A stretch of DNA of 39,353 nt from Clostridia bacterium. GTDB lineage: Bacteria; Bacillota; Clostridia; Peptostreptococcales; JAAYPU01. This document shows, piece after piece, positions 1-7,912 of the stretch. Positions within the stretch are counted from its first letter, which is position 1, and every line of letters begins with the position of its first letter. Where the stretch lies: the NCBI GenBank assembly GCA_016278615.1, contig JADQBM010000012.1, forward strand, positions 29,206 to 68,558. Direction: 5' to 3'. The position numbers and the translations under genes are program-made. The notes beneath the pieces are model-generated. The model was not told where the DNA came from, searched no databases, and was given only the letters and a program-made list of their open reading frames with translations.

Positions 1-271
1 ATCTTTTATCTCTTATCTTCTCTTATCTTTTCTGTCCCCTGTCCCCTGTCCCCTGAACTGATAGATTGCCACGTCACTTTAAACTCCTCGCGATGACAAA
101 TATAATTATAATAGCATGACAATTAAAAATGAAGATTTTGCCCCTAAGTACTCCAAAATCAACCACAACTCTTATCTATTATCTTTTATCTCTTATCTTC
201 TCTTATCTTTTCTGTCCCCTGTCCCCTGTCCCCTGTCCCCTGTTCCCTAATCCCTAATCCCTAATCCCTAC
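1..271. repeat. Repeat mosaic at left edge (heptamer arrays, hairpin, dispersed repeat)
   Basis: Bases 1-54 and 181-234 are the same sequence in direct orientation. It starts as TTATCT-type units and passes into CTGTCCC heptamers. Between the copies lie an inverted copy of the TGTCATTGCGAG dispersed repeat (63-98) and a hairpin, GATTTTG at 134-140 with CAAAATC at 154-160. After 234 the second copy continues as CTGTCCC units that change into CTAATCC units and end near 271. No gene is visible in 1-326. The hairpin plus outward array matches elements at 9259-9322, 13131-13219 and 33082-33141. Confidence 0.85.
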
Positions 272-326
272 ATATACATACTTAATATTTCTACTGAATA
301 AAATGATAGTATGTGAGGTGAATATT

Positions 327-407
327 TTGGGAAGAAATGCGCTGTTGTGGACAATTATTTGTATAACAGGTATATGTATCATGCTTTTGATGGAAAAGAT
401 ATTATAG
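327..407 (+). CDS. Possible small membrane peptide (26 aa)
   Basis: This is a short reading frame with a TTG start behind a GAGGTG ribosome binding site (316-320). An in-frame GTG at 318 is an alternative start. The product is about 26 residues and mostly hydrophobic, with a central stretch LLWTIICITGICIMLL that could span the membrane once. It sits 66 nt upstream of ilvN. No family is recognised, and chance open frames of this size are common in AT-rich DNA, so this is only a candidate. Confidence 0.25.
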   Translation: MGRNALLWTIICITGICIMLLMEKIL

Positions 408-473
408 GTAAACTTGAAAAGCCTTTGATTATATCGTAATATTAGTAAAAGAAAGAATTCAGGGAGGAAACAA

Positions 474-956
474 ATGAGACATATTTTATCTGTATTGGTG
501 GATAACCATCCCGGCGTGCTGAGAAAAGTTGCGAGCCTTTTCAGTAGAAGAGGATATAATATCGATTCCCTTGTTGTGAGTGAGACAGAGAATACAGAAA
601 TATCAAGAATGACCATTGCGGTACATGGTGATGAAGATATCCTTGAACAAGTGATTAAACAGCTTGATAAGTTAGTAGATGTCATAAAGATTGAAGATAT
701 CACCAATAAACCCACAGTAAGTAAACAGCTTCTCATGATAAAGGTAAGTGCGGATTGGAAGACACGCATAGATATTATTACCCTGATGGATGTTTTTAGA
801 GCGAGAATCGTACATATTGGAAAAGAAAGCCTTATCGTAGAAGCCACAGGAGAACAAAGCAAAATAGACGCAATCATTGAGACCCTTCAACCCTTTGGGA
901 TACTTGAGCTGGTAAAAACAGGTACAGTGGCGATGTTGAGGGAAGTGGAAGAATAA
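474..956 (+). CDS. ilvN: Acetolactate synthase small (regulatory) subunit
   Basis: This is the regulatory subunit of acetohydroxyacid synthase, which binds valine and modulates the catalytic subunit in branched-chain amino acid synthesis in the cytoplasm. The 160-residue length is normal for the family. An ACT domain occupies roughly residues 1-75; its start, HILSVLVDNHPGVLRKVASL followed by a GYNIDSL strand, is typical. The C-terminal IlvN domain covers about 80-158 and contains RIVHIG and the ending FGILELVKTG. The start follows a good GGGAGG site. It is unusual that no ilvB lies upstream and no ilvC lies downstream: the gene is flanked by repeats on both sides, so it acts as an orphan here. 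The symbol ilvH would serve equally well. Confidence 0.93.
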   Translation: MRHILSVLVDNHPGVLRKVASLFSRRGYNIDSLVVSETENTEISRMTIAVHGDEDILEQVIKQLDKLVDVIKIEDITNKPTVSKQLLMIKVSADWKTRIDIITLMDVFRARIVHIGKESLIVEATGEQSKIDAIIETLQPFGILELVKTGTVAMLREVEE

Positions 957-1100
957 GTGGAAGTGTAAGTTTAAGTTTAAGTGTAAGAGGAAGTATAAGT
1001 GTAAGTGTAAGTATAAGTATAAGTGCAAGTCTAAGTACAAGTATTTACTTATACTTAATTTTTAAACTTAAACTTCAACTTTTAATTTATACTTCAACCT
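957..1100. repeat. Inverted pair of hexamer arrays
   Basis: The right side of the ilvN stop consists of about 14 AAGTNN hexamers (957-1045), followed after about 5 nt by the complementary type, ACTTAT, ACTTAA, ACTTCA (1047-1097). The two arms could form one long imperfect stem, either as DNA or in the ilvN transcript, and might act as a terminator. The right arm shares TTAAACTTAAACTTCAACTT with 9502-9521, where the same pair is split by further repeats. A reverse-strand open frame rich in His, Leu and Tyr here is an artefact of the array. Confidence 0.85.
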
Positions 1101-1123
1101 GCAAATTAACGGGAGGAAAAAAA

Positions 1124-2173
1124 TTGAAGATAAATAGACAAGAAATCGAAAGGTATGTTGAGAAGATGATGTTTTACTATGACATACCGGGACTTTGTGT
1201 TGGAATAAGTCATGAAGGCCAGTTAAAATATGAAATGGGTTTTGGATATAAAAATATTGAAACCAAAGAGAAGGTAGATGAACATACTATTTTTCACATT
1301 GCTTCTGTTGCCAAGCTGTTTGTTGGTACGGCCATAATGCAACTCGTGGAAAGAGGTCTGTTAGATATCGACCATCCAGTGGTAGAATACCTACCTTATT
1401 TTAAGGTTAAGGATTCCCGTTACAAAAAAATTACGGTGAAGCAGATGCTTTCTCACACTTCAGGAATGCCAGATGTAGAGGATTATGAATGGGATCATCC
1501 CCAGACAGATGAAGCAGCACTTGAAAGGTATGTGAAATCTTTAGAGGAACTAACCCTCCTTTGGGAACCGGGAGAAAAGTTTTCATATAGCAACATTGCT
1601 TATGACATATTAGGACATTTAATTGCAAAAGTATCGGGTGTTTCTTTTGAAGAATACATAGAAAATAATATATTCAAACCTCTCAATATGATAAACTCCA
1701 CCTTCCTAAGCTTTAACAGAGATATAAATGAAATAGCCTCACCTCACATAAAAGATTCAGATAAACATGTGGTTGTCAGCAAAGTATTTCCTTATAATAG
1801 GATACATGGCCCCAGTTCTACATTGACGTCCGATATAAAAGATATGCATTTATGGGCTTTTGCTAACCTTAATTTGGGCACTTTGAAAGATAGTAGAATC
1901 ATAGAGGAAAGCACCTACAAGCTTATTTGGCATCCGATAATGCCTATTAATGAAAAAGAACAAATAGGCTTAAGTTGGTTTATGAGAGCATATAAATCAA
2001 GAACCTTATTTGGGCATGAAGGTAGTGACATTGGTTTCAGATCAAGTTTCGCAATTGTTCCAGAAAACAAAGTATCCATTAGTGTTTATGCAAACCTGCA
2101 ATCTGCGCCAACAAGAAGGATACAACAAGGCATACTGGATATAATATTTCGTGAATGTGAAAGTAAAGAATAA
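1124..2173 (+). CDS. Beta-lactamase-fold serine hydrolase (class C / penicillin-binding type)
   Basis: This is a 349-residue protein of the beta-lactamase/transpeptidase-like serine hydrolase family (Pfam Beta-lactamase, PF00144 type). The catalytic SxxK is SVAK at residues 61-64, the YxN motif is YSN at 155-157, and the KTG-equivalent is HEG at 298-300. HEG rather than KTG points to the esterase or peptidase side of the family rather than a true beta-lactamase. No signal peptide or membrane segment is visible, so it is probably cytoplasmic. The TTG start is chosen because GGGAGG lies 7 nt upstream and the family alignment begins there. Its physiological substrate cannot be read from the sequence or from its neighbours. 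Confidence 0.85.
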   Translation: MKINRQEIERYVEKMMFYYDIPGLCVGISHEGQLKYEMGFGYKNIETKEKVDEHTIFHIASVAKLFVGTAIMQLVERGLLDIDHPVVEYLPYFKVKDSRYKKITVKQMLSHTSGMPDVEDYEWDHPQTDEAALERYVKSLEELTLLWEPGEKFSYSNIAYDILGHLIAKVSGVSFEEYIENNIFKPLNMINSTFLSFNRDINEIASPHIKDSDKHVVVSKVFPYNRIHGPSSTLTSDIKDMHLWAFANLNLGTLKDSRIIEESTYKLIWHPIMPINEKEQIGLSWFMRAYKSRTLFGHEGSDIGFRSSFAIVPENKVSISVYANLQSAPTRRIQQGILDIIFRECESKE

Positions 2174-2255
2174 ACCCTTTATAATCTTAAAAAATGATGC
2201 TATGAATTAATAAAATTAAACAAGAGACATATATTTGTTTAAAGGGACTGATACT

Positions 2256-2813
2256 ATGGAATGGATTACAACAATAGGAATCGCCATTGGACTGGCTATG
2301 GATGCATTTGCAGTATCCATATCTTGTGGACTTTGTATAAAGAGAAATATTTTAAGAAACGCTTTGAATGCGGGCATTACTTTTGGTATTTTTCAAGCAG
2401 GAATGACATACTTAGGTTGGCTGGCAGGATTTTTTTTCAAAGACTATATTCAGGCATATAACCATTGGGTCGCATTTGGGCTATTAACATTTATTGGTAT
2501 AAGAATGATTATAGAAGCTTTCAAAGAAGATGGAAAGCCAATTGTCTTAACGGGAATTGTTATGCTCATGACCCTCGCTGTAGCTACCAGCATTGATGCC
2601 CTCGCAGCGGGCTTGAGTTTTTCAACACTCAATACAGACATTGTTTTTGCAACCATTGTAATCGGCGTTACGGCCCTTATTTTTTCATTTGGAGGCGTAT
2701 TTCTCGGAAAGGCGGTAGGCAATACCGTCAATTTAGGCAAAAGATTTGACATTGTGGGGGGGCTGATATTAATCATAATGGGGGTTAAAATTTTATTAGA
2801 GCACACGATATAG
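2256..2813 (+). CDS. mntP: Manganese efflux pump MntP
   Basis: This is an integral membrane Mn(II) exporter of the MntP (YebN) family. The 185-residue length is normal, with about six hydrophobic segments. Two internally related halves each contain an acidic membrane motif: GLAMDAFAVSISCG with Asp16, and ATSIDALAAGLS with Asp114. These correspond to the conserved metal-pathway aspartates of the family. The ATG at 2256 is preferred over an upstream in-frame TTG at 2235 because AAAGGG lies at a better distance and known members begin near MEW. I see no yybP-ykoY-type leader in the 82 nt upstream. The gene stands alone, after the hydrolase and before the LacI-controlled operon. Confidence 0.92.
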   Translation: MEWITTIGIAIGLAMDAFAVSISCGLCIKRNILRNALNAGITFGIFQAGMTYLGWLAGFFFKDYIQAYNHWVAFGLLTFIGIRMIIEAFKEDGKPIVLTGIVMLMTLAVATSIDALAAGLSFSTLNTDIVFATIVIGVTALIFSFGGVFLGKAVGNTVNLGKRFDIVGGLILIIMGVKILLEHTI

Positions 2814-2867
2814 TTCATTAATTTTTTATTATATTTACTAAAAATTCTAATAATTCTAAAAAAGCTG

Positions 2868-2897
2868 ATGACAATCATAGGGGACCTATGCTATTAT
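2868..2897 (+). promoter_or_regulatory. Likely promoter of the codBA operon
   Basis: ATGACA at 2868-2873 and TATTAT at 2892-2897 are spaced by 18 nt and form a fair sigma-A promoter. The first LacI-type operator begins 13 nt after the -10 box, where it would cover the start of transcription. Confidence 0.5.
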
Positions 2898-2909
2898 ATA
2901 AATATTCAA

Positions 2910-2923
2910 TGTAACCGGTTACA
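2910..2923. promoter_or_regulatory. LacI-family operator O1
   Basis: This is a perfect palindrome, TGTAACCGGTTACA, with the central CG typical of LacI/GalR-family operators. It lies just downstream of the predicted promoter of codB. An identical second copy lies 74 bp away (centre to centre), close to seven helical turns, a spacing that would allow looping by a bivalent repressor. Confidence 0.85.
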
Positions 2924-2983
2924 GAGCGATTCTTTGAAATGCAGGAATATTATTGAGTTATTGTATATTTTTTTATCAAACAA

Positions 2984-2997
2984 TGTAACCGGTTACA
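2984..2997. promoter_or_regulatory. LacI-family operator O2
   Basis: This is an identical TGTAACCGGTTACA palindrome, extended to AATGTAACCGGTTACATT at 2982-2999. It lies immediately before the codB ribosome binding site (AAGGAGG, 3004-3010). The likely binder is the LacI-type protein encoded at 5688-6713 in the same operon. Confidence 0.85.
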
Positions 2998-3017
2998 TTA
3001 AAGAAGGAGGAACAATT

Positions 3018-4301
3018 ATGTCAAATGAGCCACAAAAAATTGGTCATGACGATTATGCTTCGGAGCCTGTCCCTGTGGGTTCAAGACGCGGACTATTAGC
3101 TATGTCGGCTGTAATGTTGGGATTTACTTTTTTTGCTGCCAGTATGTGGACTGGAGGGACATTAGGGCTTGGTTTTAGGATTTGGCCGGACCTTATTTTA
3201 GTCATCTTGTTCGGAAACTTGATACTTGGTGTATATGGTGCATTTTTAGGGTATGCCGCTTCCACAACGAACTTATCTACTCATATTTTAGCCCGATATG
3301 CTTTTGGTGTTAAAGGTTCAAAGCTTCCCTCTTTTATGCTTGCTTTTACACAAATCGGATGGTTCGGTGTAGGCGTAGCAATGTTTGCCTTTCCCATCAA
3401 CAAATTTACAGGAATTCCTGTTTCTGTTTTAGTTGTTATTGGGGGCGTCCTTATGACTCTTACAGTTGTCATTGGATTTAAAGCCATTGAATGGATTAGT
3501 AAAATAGCAGTCCCTGCGATTATTATTTTGGGCTTTATGTCAGTAGGTAAAGCCATTGCAAGCAGTGGAGGTATTGCACCATTATTAGCGATACGACCTG
3601 AAGAAAATTTGACGGTTGCAGTAGGTGTGGCATTAGCTGTGGGGTCTTTTATTAGTGGAGCAACCCTTACCCCGGACTTTGTTAGATTTGCCAAGACAAA
3701 GAAGGTAGGCGTTACAGCAACGGTTATTGGCTTTACATTTGGAAATAGCTTAATGTTTATATTTGGTGCTATAGGCGCTATTTCTACTGGAATTTCTGAT
3801 ATTTCAGAAGTATTGGCCATACAAGGACTTCTCGGAGCAGGAATTGCTTTACTTGCTTTAAATATTTGGACTACAAATGATAATGCGTTATATGCCTCGG
3901 GTTTAGGCTTGGCGAATATAACAGGCTTGAAAAGGAAGCATTTGACACTTGTGGCAGGTGCTATTGGAACCATTTTTGCCATTTATCTTTACAATAATTT
4001 TGTAGGATGGCTTACATTTTTAAGTGTATCGCTGCCACCTATTGGAGGAATTATTATATCTGACTTTTATATTCGATGCAAAAAGATTTATGCTCAACCT
4101 AAAGACCACAAATTCAAGCAAATAAATTGGGCATCCATTGTTGCGTGGGTAGTGGCCATTGCTGTATCTACAGTATCGCCAGAAAGTGGGTTGTTTAGTA
4201 TTGCACCATTAAACTCAATCATCACAGCAATAATCGTCTATGCCATTGCAGATAAAATGATTAATAAAGAAGAAAATGGACGTAACAATATTGTTGATTA
4301 G
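3018..4301 (+). CDS. codB: Cytosine permease-like NCS1 transporter
   Basis: This is a membrane transporter of the nucleobase:cation symporter-1 family, predicted to import cytosine or a related base or its analogues. It has 427 residues and about 12 hydrophobic helices. The N-terminal SRRGLLAMSAVMLGFTFFAASMW segment and the GSFISGATLTPDFVRFAKT segment are typical of CodB. The ATG at 3018 sits 7 nt after AAGGAGG; the frame is open further upstream but would run through both operators, so those starts are rejected. The codA ribosome binding site overlaps the end of this gene and the intergenic gap is 11 nt, so the two are cotranscribed. Substrate is inferred from codA; a related amidohydrolase substrate is possible. 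Confidence 0.88.
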   Translation: MSNEPQKIGHDDYASEPVPVGSRRGLLAMSAVMLGFTFFAASMWTGGTLGLGFRIWPDLILVILFGNLILGVYGAFLGYAASTTNLSTHILARYAFGVKGSKLPSFMLAFTQIGWFGVGVAMFAFPINKFTGIPVSVLVVIGGVLMTLTVVIGFKAIEWISKIAVPAIIILGFMSVGKAIASSGGIAPLLAIRPEENLTVAVGVALAVGSFISGATLTPDFVRFAKTKKVGVTATVIGFTFGNSLMFIFGAIGAISTGISDISEVLAIQGLLGAGIALLALNIWTTNDNALYASGLGLANITGLKRKHLTLVAGAIGTIFAIYLYNNFVGWLTFLSVSLPPIGGIIISDFYIRCKKIYAQPKDHKFKQINWASIVAWVVAIAVSTVSPESGLFSIAPLNSIITAIIVYAIADKMINKEENGRNNIVD

Positions 4302-4312
4302 GAGGGTATCAG

Positions 4313-5584
4313 ATGGATTTAATCATAAAGAATGCAAAACTAAGAGATCAAGTAGAATGTGTTGACATAGGAATTGAAAATGGAAAAATTGTAGCAATAG
4401 AAAAAGAGATCCAAAATAAGGGCAAAAAAGAAATAGATGCAAAAGGCAATTTGGTAACACCTCCATTTTGCGATCCTCACTTGCACCTGGATGCGGCACT
4501 AAGCGTAGGTGATCCAAGATATAATATGTCAGGGACGCTCCTCGAAGGCATTCAGGTGTGGGGAGAGAGAAAACCACATCTCACAAAGGAAATAATAAAG
4601 AAAAATGCCATTGAAGCGGTTAAATGGGAAGTAGCAAATGGAACTCTGAAAATAAGAACCCATGCAGATACTACTGACCCCAAGCTTCTTACAGTAGAAT
4701 CACTATTAGAAGTCAAAGAAGAACTTAAAGATCTTGTGGATATTCAGGTTGTTGCTTTTCCTCAAGATGGTATCTTTACACTTCCTGAAGGACAAAAATT
4801 AATGGAAAAGGCAATGGACATGGGCGTGGACGTTGTAGGTGGAATACCTCATATTGAATATACCAGAGAAGATGGTGTAAAAGATGTGGAATATGCCTTT
4901 GATTTAGCAGAAAAGCACGATGCCCTCATTGACATTCATGTGGATGAAACGGGAGATGATCAGTCAAGGTTTGTTGAAGTTATGGCAAAAGAGACCATCG
5001 TTAGAGGATTGCAGGGAAGAGTAACGGCCAGTCATACCACGGCGATGCATAACTATAACAACGATTATGCATTTAAATTAATTGGTATTTTGAAAAAGGC
5101 CGAAATGAATATGATTACCAATCCCTTTGATAATTCAGTTCTTCAAAACAGAACCGATGGGTATCCAAGAAAAAGAGGCCATACGAGAGTGGATGAAATG
5201 CTTAGTAGAGATATAAATGTCTGTATTGGACATGACTCTATTATGGACCCCTGGTATCCCATGGGAAAAGGAAGCATGCTTCAAGCAGCAAACCTTCTTT
5301 TGCACTATGCCCAATTGAGCGGTTATGATCAGATTTTTCAACTCTATGATATGATTACTACCCATTCAGCTAAGACCATGTGTATTTCTGATACCTATGG
5401 CATTGAAGTAGGTAAGCCAGCGGATATGATTGTCATAGATGCAACCAATGAAATGGATGCCATTAGATTAATGAGTGAATGTTTGTATGTCATAAGAAAA
5501 GGCAAAATTGTCGCAAAGACCATCCCTGCAGAAAGAAAAGTGACCTTTAAGAACCAGAGCAAAACAATGGACTTCAAACTATAA
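4313..5584 (+). CDS. codA: Cytosine deaminase (amidohydrolase superfamily)
   Basis: This enzyme hydrolyses cytosine to uracil and ammonia in the cytoplasm; relatives act on isoguanine or creatinine-type substrates. The 423-residue length matches E. coli CodA. Metal ligands and catalytic residues visible by motif are HLHLD (His56, His58), IDIHVDETGDD with His209 and catalytic Glu212, ASHTTAMH with His241, and CIGHDSIMDPW with Asp308. A C-terminal composite domain ends GKPADMIVIDA...VIRKGKIVAK. The start follows GGAGGG. The gene is cotranscribed with codB, and together they supply uracil from imported cytosine. A terminator-like hairpin follows at 5604. Confidence 0.92.
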   Translation: MDLIIKNAKLRDQVECVDIGIENGKIVAIEKEIQNKGKKEIDAKGNLVTPPFCDPHLHLDAALSVGDPRYNMSGTLLEGIQVWGERKPHLTKEIIKKNAIEAVKWEVANGTLKIRTHADTTDPKLLTVESLLEVKEELKDLVDIQVVAFPQDGIFTLPEGQKLMEKAMDMGVDVVGGIPHIEYTREDGVKDVEYAFDLAEKHDALIDIHVDETGDDQSRFVEVMAKETIVRGLQGRVTASHTTAMHNYNNDYAFKLIGILKKAEMNMITNPFDNSVLQNRTDGYPRKRGHTRVDEMLSRDINVCIGHDSIMDPWYPMGKGSMLQAANLLLHYAQLSGYDQIFQLYDMITTHSAKTMCISDTYGIEVGKPADMIVIDATNEMDAIRLMSECLYVIRKGKIVAKTIPAERKVTFKNQSKTMDFKL

Positions 5585-5603
5585 ACTATAATTATTGTAT
5601 AAG

Positions 5604-5632
5604 AGAATGCTTCCTATGGAGCATTCTTCTTT
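5604..5632 (+). terminator. Hairpin terminator after codA
   Basis: Perfect 8-bp arms, AGAATGCT (5604-5611) and AGCATTCT (5620-5627), are followed by TCTTT. The U-tract is short, so termination may be partial. This would set expression of lacI and the downstream gene below that of codBA. Confidence 0.65.
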
Positions 5633-5649
5633 GCATATGTTATAATAAT

Positions 5650-5663
5650 TGTAATTGGTTACA
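5650..5663. promoter_or_regulatory. Degenerate LacI-family operator before the regulator gene
   Basis: TGTAATTGGTTACA matches the codB operators at 12 of 14 positions. It lies 25 nt upstream of the regulator start and next to a TATAAT at 5641-5646. This suggests autoregulation with weaker binding than at codB. Confidence 0.7.
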
Positions 5664-5687
5664 GGAGTACGTTGATGGGGTGCGAAT

Positions 5688-6713
5688 ATGGTAAATATTA
5701 AAATGGTTGCAAAAGAGGCAGGTGTTTCTGTGGCTACAGTATCTCGGGTACTGAATCATCCTGAAACAGTGTCTGAAGATACAAAGAAACATGTCCTATC
5801 CATAATGAAACAGTTGAGTTATACGCCCAATAGCCTTGCAAGAGGATTGGCTCTCAATAAAAGCAATACCATAGCACTGTTGATTCCAAATATTCTAAAC
5901 CCTAAGCATATGGAAATTGCAAAAGGCGTGGAAGATGTTGCCCATCAAAAAAAATATAATATTTTACTATGTAATACAGAAGGTAAAAAAGACAAAGAGA
6001 AAGAATATATCAATATTTTAATAAATAGAAAGGTAGACGGCATCATATTTTCAAACTGCTTGCTTTCAGATAATGAAATTCAAGAGTTGGCCAGTCAAAA
6101 AGCACCAGTGGTATTAATAGGAAAGAAAACAAGGAATGACATCAATGTCGTATATACAGATTATTATAGCGGTGCATATGAGGCTACCACACATCTGGTT
6201 GAGCTTGGTTATAAAAGAATTGCTCATATTACGGGTCCCAGATGGCAAGATGAAAATATCGATAAAGAGAAAGGTTATGAGAAGGCACTACAAGACAATA
6301 ACCTACCTGTTCATAAAAAATACATTATTGCAGGGGACAATGACATTAACGGAGGGTACCTGGCAGCAAAAAAGCTAATGCGCATGAGTGAGCCGCCAGA
6401 GGCTATTTTTGCAGCCAATGATTTAATGGCAATAGCCACTTTAGATGCAGCAAGGGCATCGGGTTTTAAAGTCCCTGAAAACATAGCTGTAGTAGGCTTT
6501 GATAACATATCCATGTCAGCATTAGTAGAGCCTAAACTCACAACAGTTTCTCAACCGATCTACAAAATGGGGCTTTTAGCCGCAAGACTACTTTTTGATA
6601 ATATTGAATATGAAAGTCAGGATTATGTCCCTCAAAGCATATTCTTACAAACAAAATTAAAGATAAGAGAATCTTGTGGTTACAATAAAAGAGTACGGCA
6701 AATCTTTGATTAG
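5688..6713 (+). CDS. LacI/GalR-family transcriptional regulator of the codBA operon
   Basis: This is a 341-residue DNA-binding repressor. The N-terminal helix-turn-helix (about residues 3-25) reads IKMVAKEAGVSVATVSRVLN, followed by the hinge helix segment SLARGL. Residues 60-330 form a periplasmic-binding-protein-like effector domain with TIALLIPNI, VDGIIFSN and PEAIFAANDLMAIATL. Its own operator-like site (5650-5663) and the two perfect sites before codB make it the probable regulator of this operon. The effector is unknown; a pyrimidine base or its degradation product is a reasonable guess. The start at ATG 5688 matches the family N-terminus. Confidence 0.9.
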   Translation: MVNIKMVAKEAGVSVATVSRVLNHPETVSEDTKKHVLSIMKQLSYTPNSLARGLALNKSNTIALLIPNILNPKHMEIAKGVEDVAHQKKYNILLCNTEGKKDKEKEYINILINRKVDGIIFSNCLLSDNEIQELASQKAPVVLIGKKTRNDINVVYTDYYSGAYEATTHLVELGYKRIAHITGPRWQDENIDKEKGYEKALQDNNLPVHKKYIIAGDNDINGGYLAAKKLMRMSEPPEAIFAANDLMAIATLDAARASGFKVPENIAVVGFDNISMSALVEPKLTTVSQPIYKMGLLAARLLFDNIEYESQDYVPQSIFLQTKLKIRESCGYNKRVRQIFD

Positions 6714-6727
6714 AGGAGGTTAAATTT

Positions 6728-7843
6728 TTGAGTTTATCGGTGGATTTCATGGGAATAAAATTGAAGAATCCCATTATTGCAGCATCTGGTCCTTGGAGCC
6801 GAAACGGAGAAATGATGAAAAAAGCCATAAATGCTGGAGCAGGAGCCGTTGTCACGGAGACAATCGTTAATGAAATAAGGGACAATGTAAGACCTCGGTT
6901 AGTTATCAAAGGAAAAGGCGTTCAAAACATTAGACTATATAGCGATTTTACCTTAGAAGAGTGGGAGCGTGAGATATACGAAGTCAAGGACATGGGAGGC
7001 GTTGTTATTGCAAATATCTTAGCACATTCACCTTCTGAAATGGCCTATATAGCAAGTCGGGTTGAAAAATTTGGAGCAGATGCTATTGAACTTGGGGTTT
7101 CATCTCCTCACGGAGAAGGAATGGAAGTTATAGTTTCTAATCCTAATAGAGTCTATGAATTTACTAAGAGTGTGGTAGAAAGAGTCAAAATTCCAGTCAT
7201 GTTAAAAATGTCTCCAAGTGTCAACAATATGGCGGAAGTGGCTGTTTCTGCAGAAAAGGCGGGTGCCAAAGCAATTAGTGGTATCGATACCGTAAGGGCG
7301 ATAATAGGTGTAGACATTGAGAATGAAAAACCTTACTTGCCCACTTATGGCGGATATTCAGGAGATCCCATTAGACCTATTGGTCTTGCAGCAGTGGCAA
7401 CCATAGCACAAGCGGTAGAGGCACAAGTATGTGGCATAGGGGGAATCGAAAATTCAAATCATGTACTTGAGTATATGATGCTGGGTGCATCAACCACCCA
7501 AATAGGTACGGCCATCATGATAAACGGATTTGAAGTTATAGAAACCATTGTATATGAACTTGAGAGTTGGCTTCAAAAGAGCAGATATTCAAGCATCACT
7601 GAGACAACGGGAAAGGCGCTGGCAGAATTGAAGTCCTTTGAGGAGATGAAGGTAGAACCCTATACGGCGAGTTTAAAGAGTGAGTGTGAAAAGGAAGATT
7701 GTAAATGTTGCAGAGTATCCTGTATGTACAATGCAATTTCCTATGAGCATAATAAGATTATAATAGACAGCGATCAATGTGCAGGCTGTGGCATGTGCAT
7801 AAGCCTCTGCCCCCACAAAAAAATAGAACTTATATGGAAATAA
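6728..7843 (+). CDS. Dihydroorotate/dihydropyrimidine dehydrogenase-like flavoprotein with C-terminal ferredoxin domain
   Basis: This is a 371-residue FMN TIM-barrel oxidoreductase related to PyrD (class 1B) and to PreA, the NAD-dependent dihydropyrimidine dehydrogenase subunit. The barrel (about 1-300) has NPIIAASGPWSRNGEM, ELGVSSPHGEGMEV (121-134) and the phosphate-binding GIGGIE and TQIGTAIM. The C-terminal ferredoxin part has one complete cluster motif, Cys351, 354, 357, 361, and an irregular cysteine group at 320-332. The position equivalent to the active-site Cys of SCPN/SCPH loops is Ser here. The TTG start follows AGAGGAGG by 7 nt. Placement after codBA and lacI suggests reduction of uracil or a related base. 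No NADH/FAD partner (PreT or PyrK) is adjacent. Confidence 0.8.
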   Translation: MSLSVDFMGIKLKNPIIAASGPWSRNGEMMKKAINAGAGAVVTETIVNEIRDNVRPRLVIKGKGVQNIRLYSDFTLEEWEREIYEVKDMGGVVIANILAHSPSEMAYIASRVEKFGADAIELGVSSPHGEGMEVIVSNPNRVYEFTKSVVERVKIPVMLKMSPSVNNMAEVAVSAEKAGAKAISGIDTVRAIIGVDIENEKPYLPTYGGYSGDPIRPIGLAAVATIAQAVEAQVCGIGGIENSNHVLEYMMLGASTTQIGTAIMINGFEVIETIVYELESWLQKSRYSSITETTGKALAELKSFEEMKVEPYTASLKSECEKEDCKCCRVSCMYNAISYEHNKIIIDSDQCAGCGMCISLCPHKKIELIWK

Positions 7844-7883
7844 GGAAACAAGGAAGATTTTATAACCTTCCTTGTTTCCTTAT
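7840..7883. terminator. Bidirectional terminator between convergent genes
   Basis: Perfect 17-bp arms (7840-7856 and 7867-7883) surround a 10-nt loop. The left arm includes the TAA stop of the upstream gene. It lies between the ends of the PreA-like gene (+) and the aldo/keto reductase gene (-) and can serve both. Confidence 0.85.
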
Positions 7884-7912
7884 TTCTGTTTATGGTTCGT
7901 TGTTCGAGGTTT

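Noticed and set aside
177-271. CRISPR-like appearance of short repeated units
   Set aside because: Units are 6-8 nt, contiguous and degenerate with no spacers, and no cas gene is present.
254-877. Minus-strand open frame of 207 codons
   Set aside because: It is antisense to ilvN, has no family resemblance and begins in a repeat region; ilvN explains the sequence.
672-1040. Minus-strand open frame rich in His, Leu and Tyr
   Set aside because: Its N-terminal half is the reverse of the AAGTNN array and the rest is antisense to ilvN.
2174-2255. Mn-sensing yybP-ykoY riboswitch before mntP
   Set aside because: The gap is only 82 nt, AT-rich, and lacks the paired stems expected for that class.
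3281-3982. Long minus-strand open frame of 233 codons
   Set aside because: It is antisense to codB; the complement of a transporter reads as a Pro/Ala/Ile-rich frame and has no start signal.
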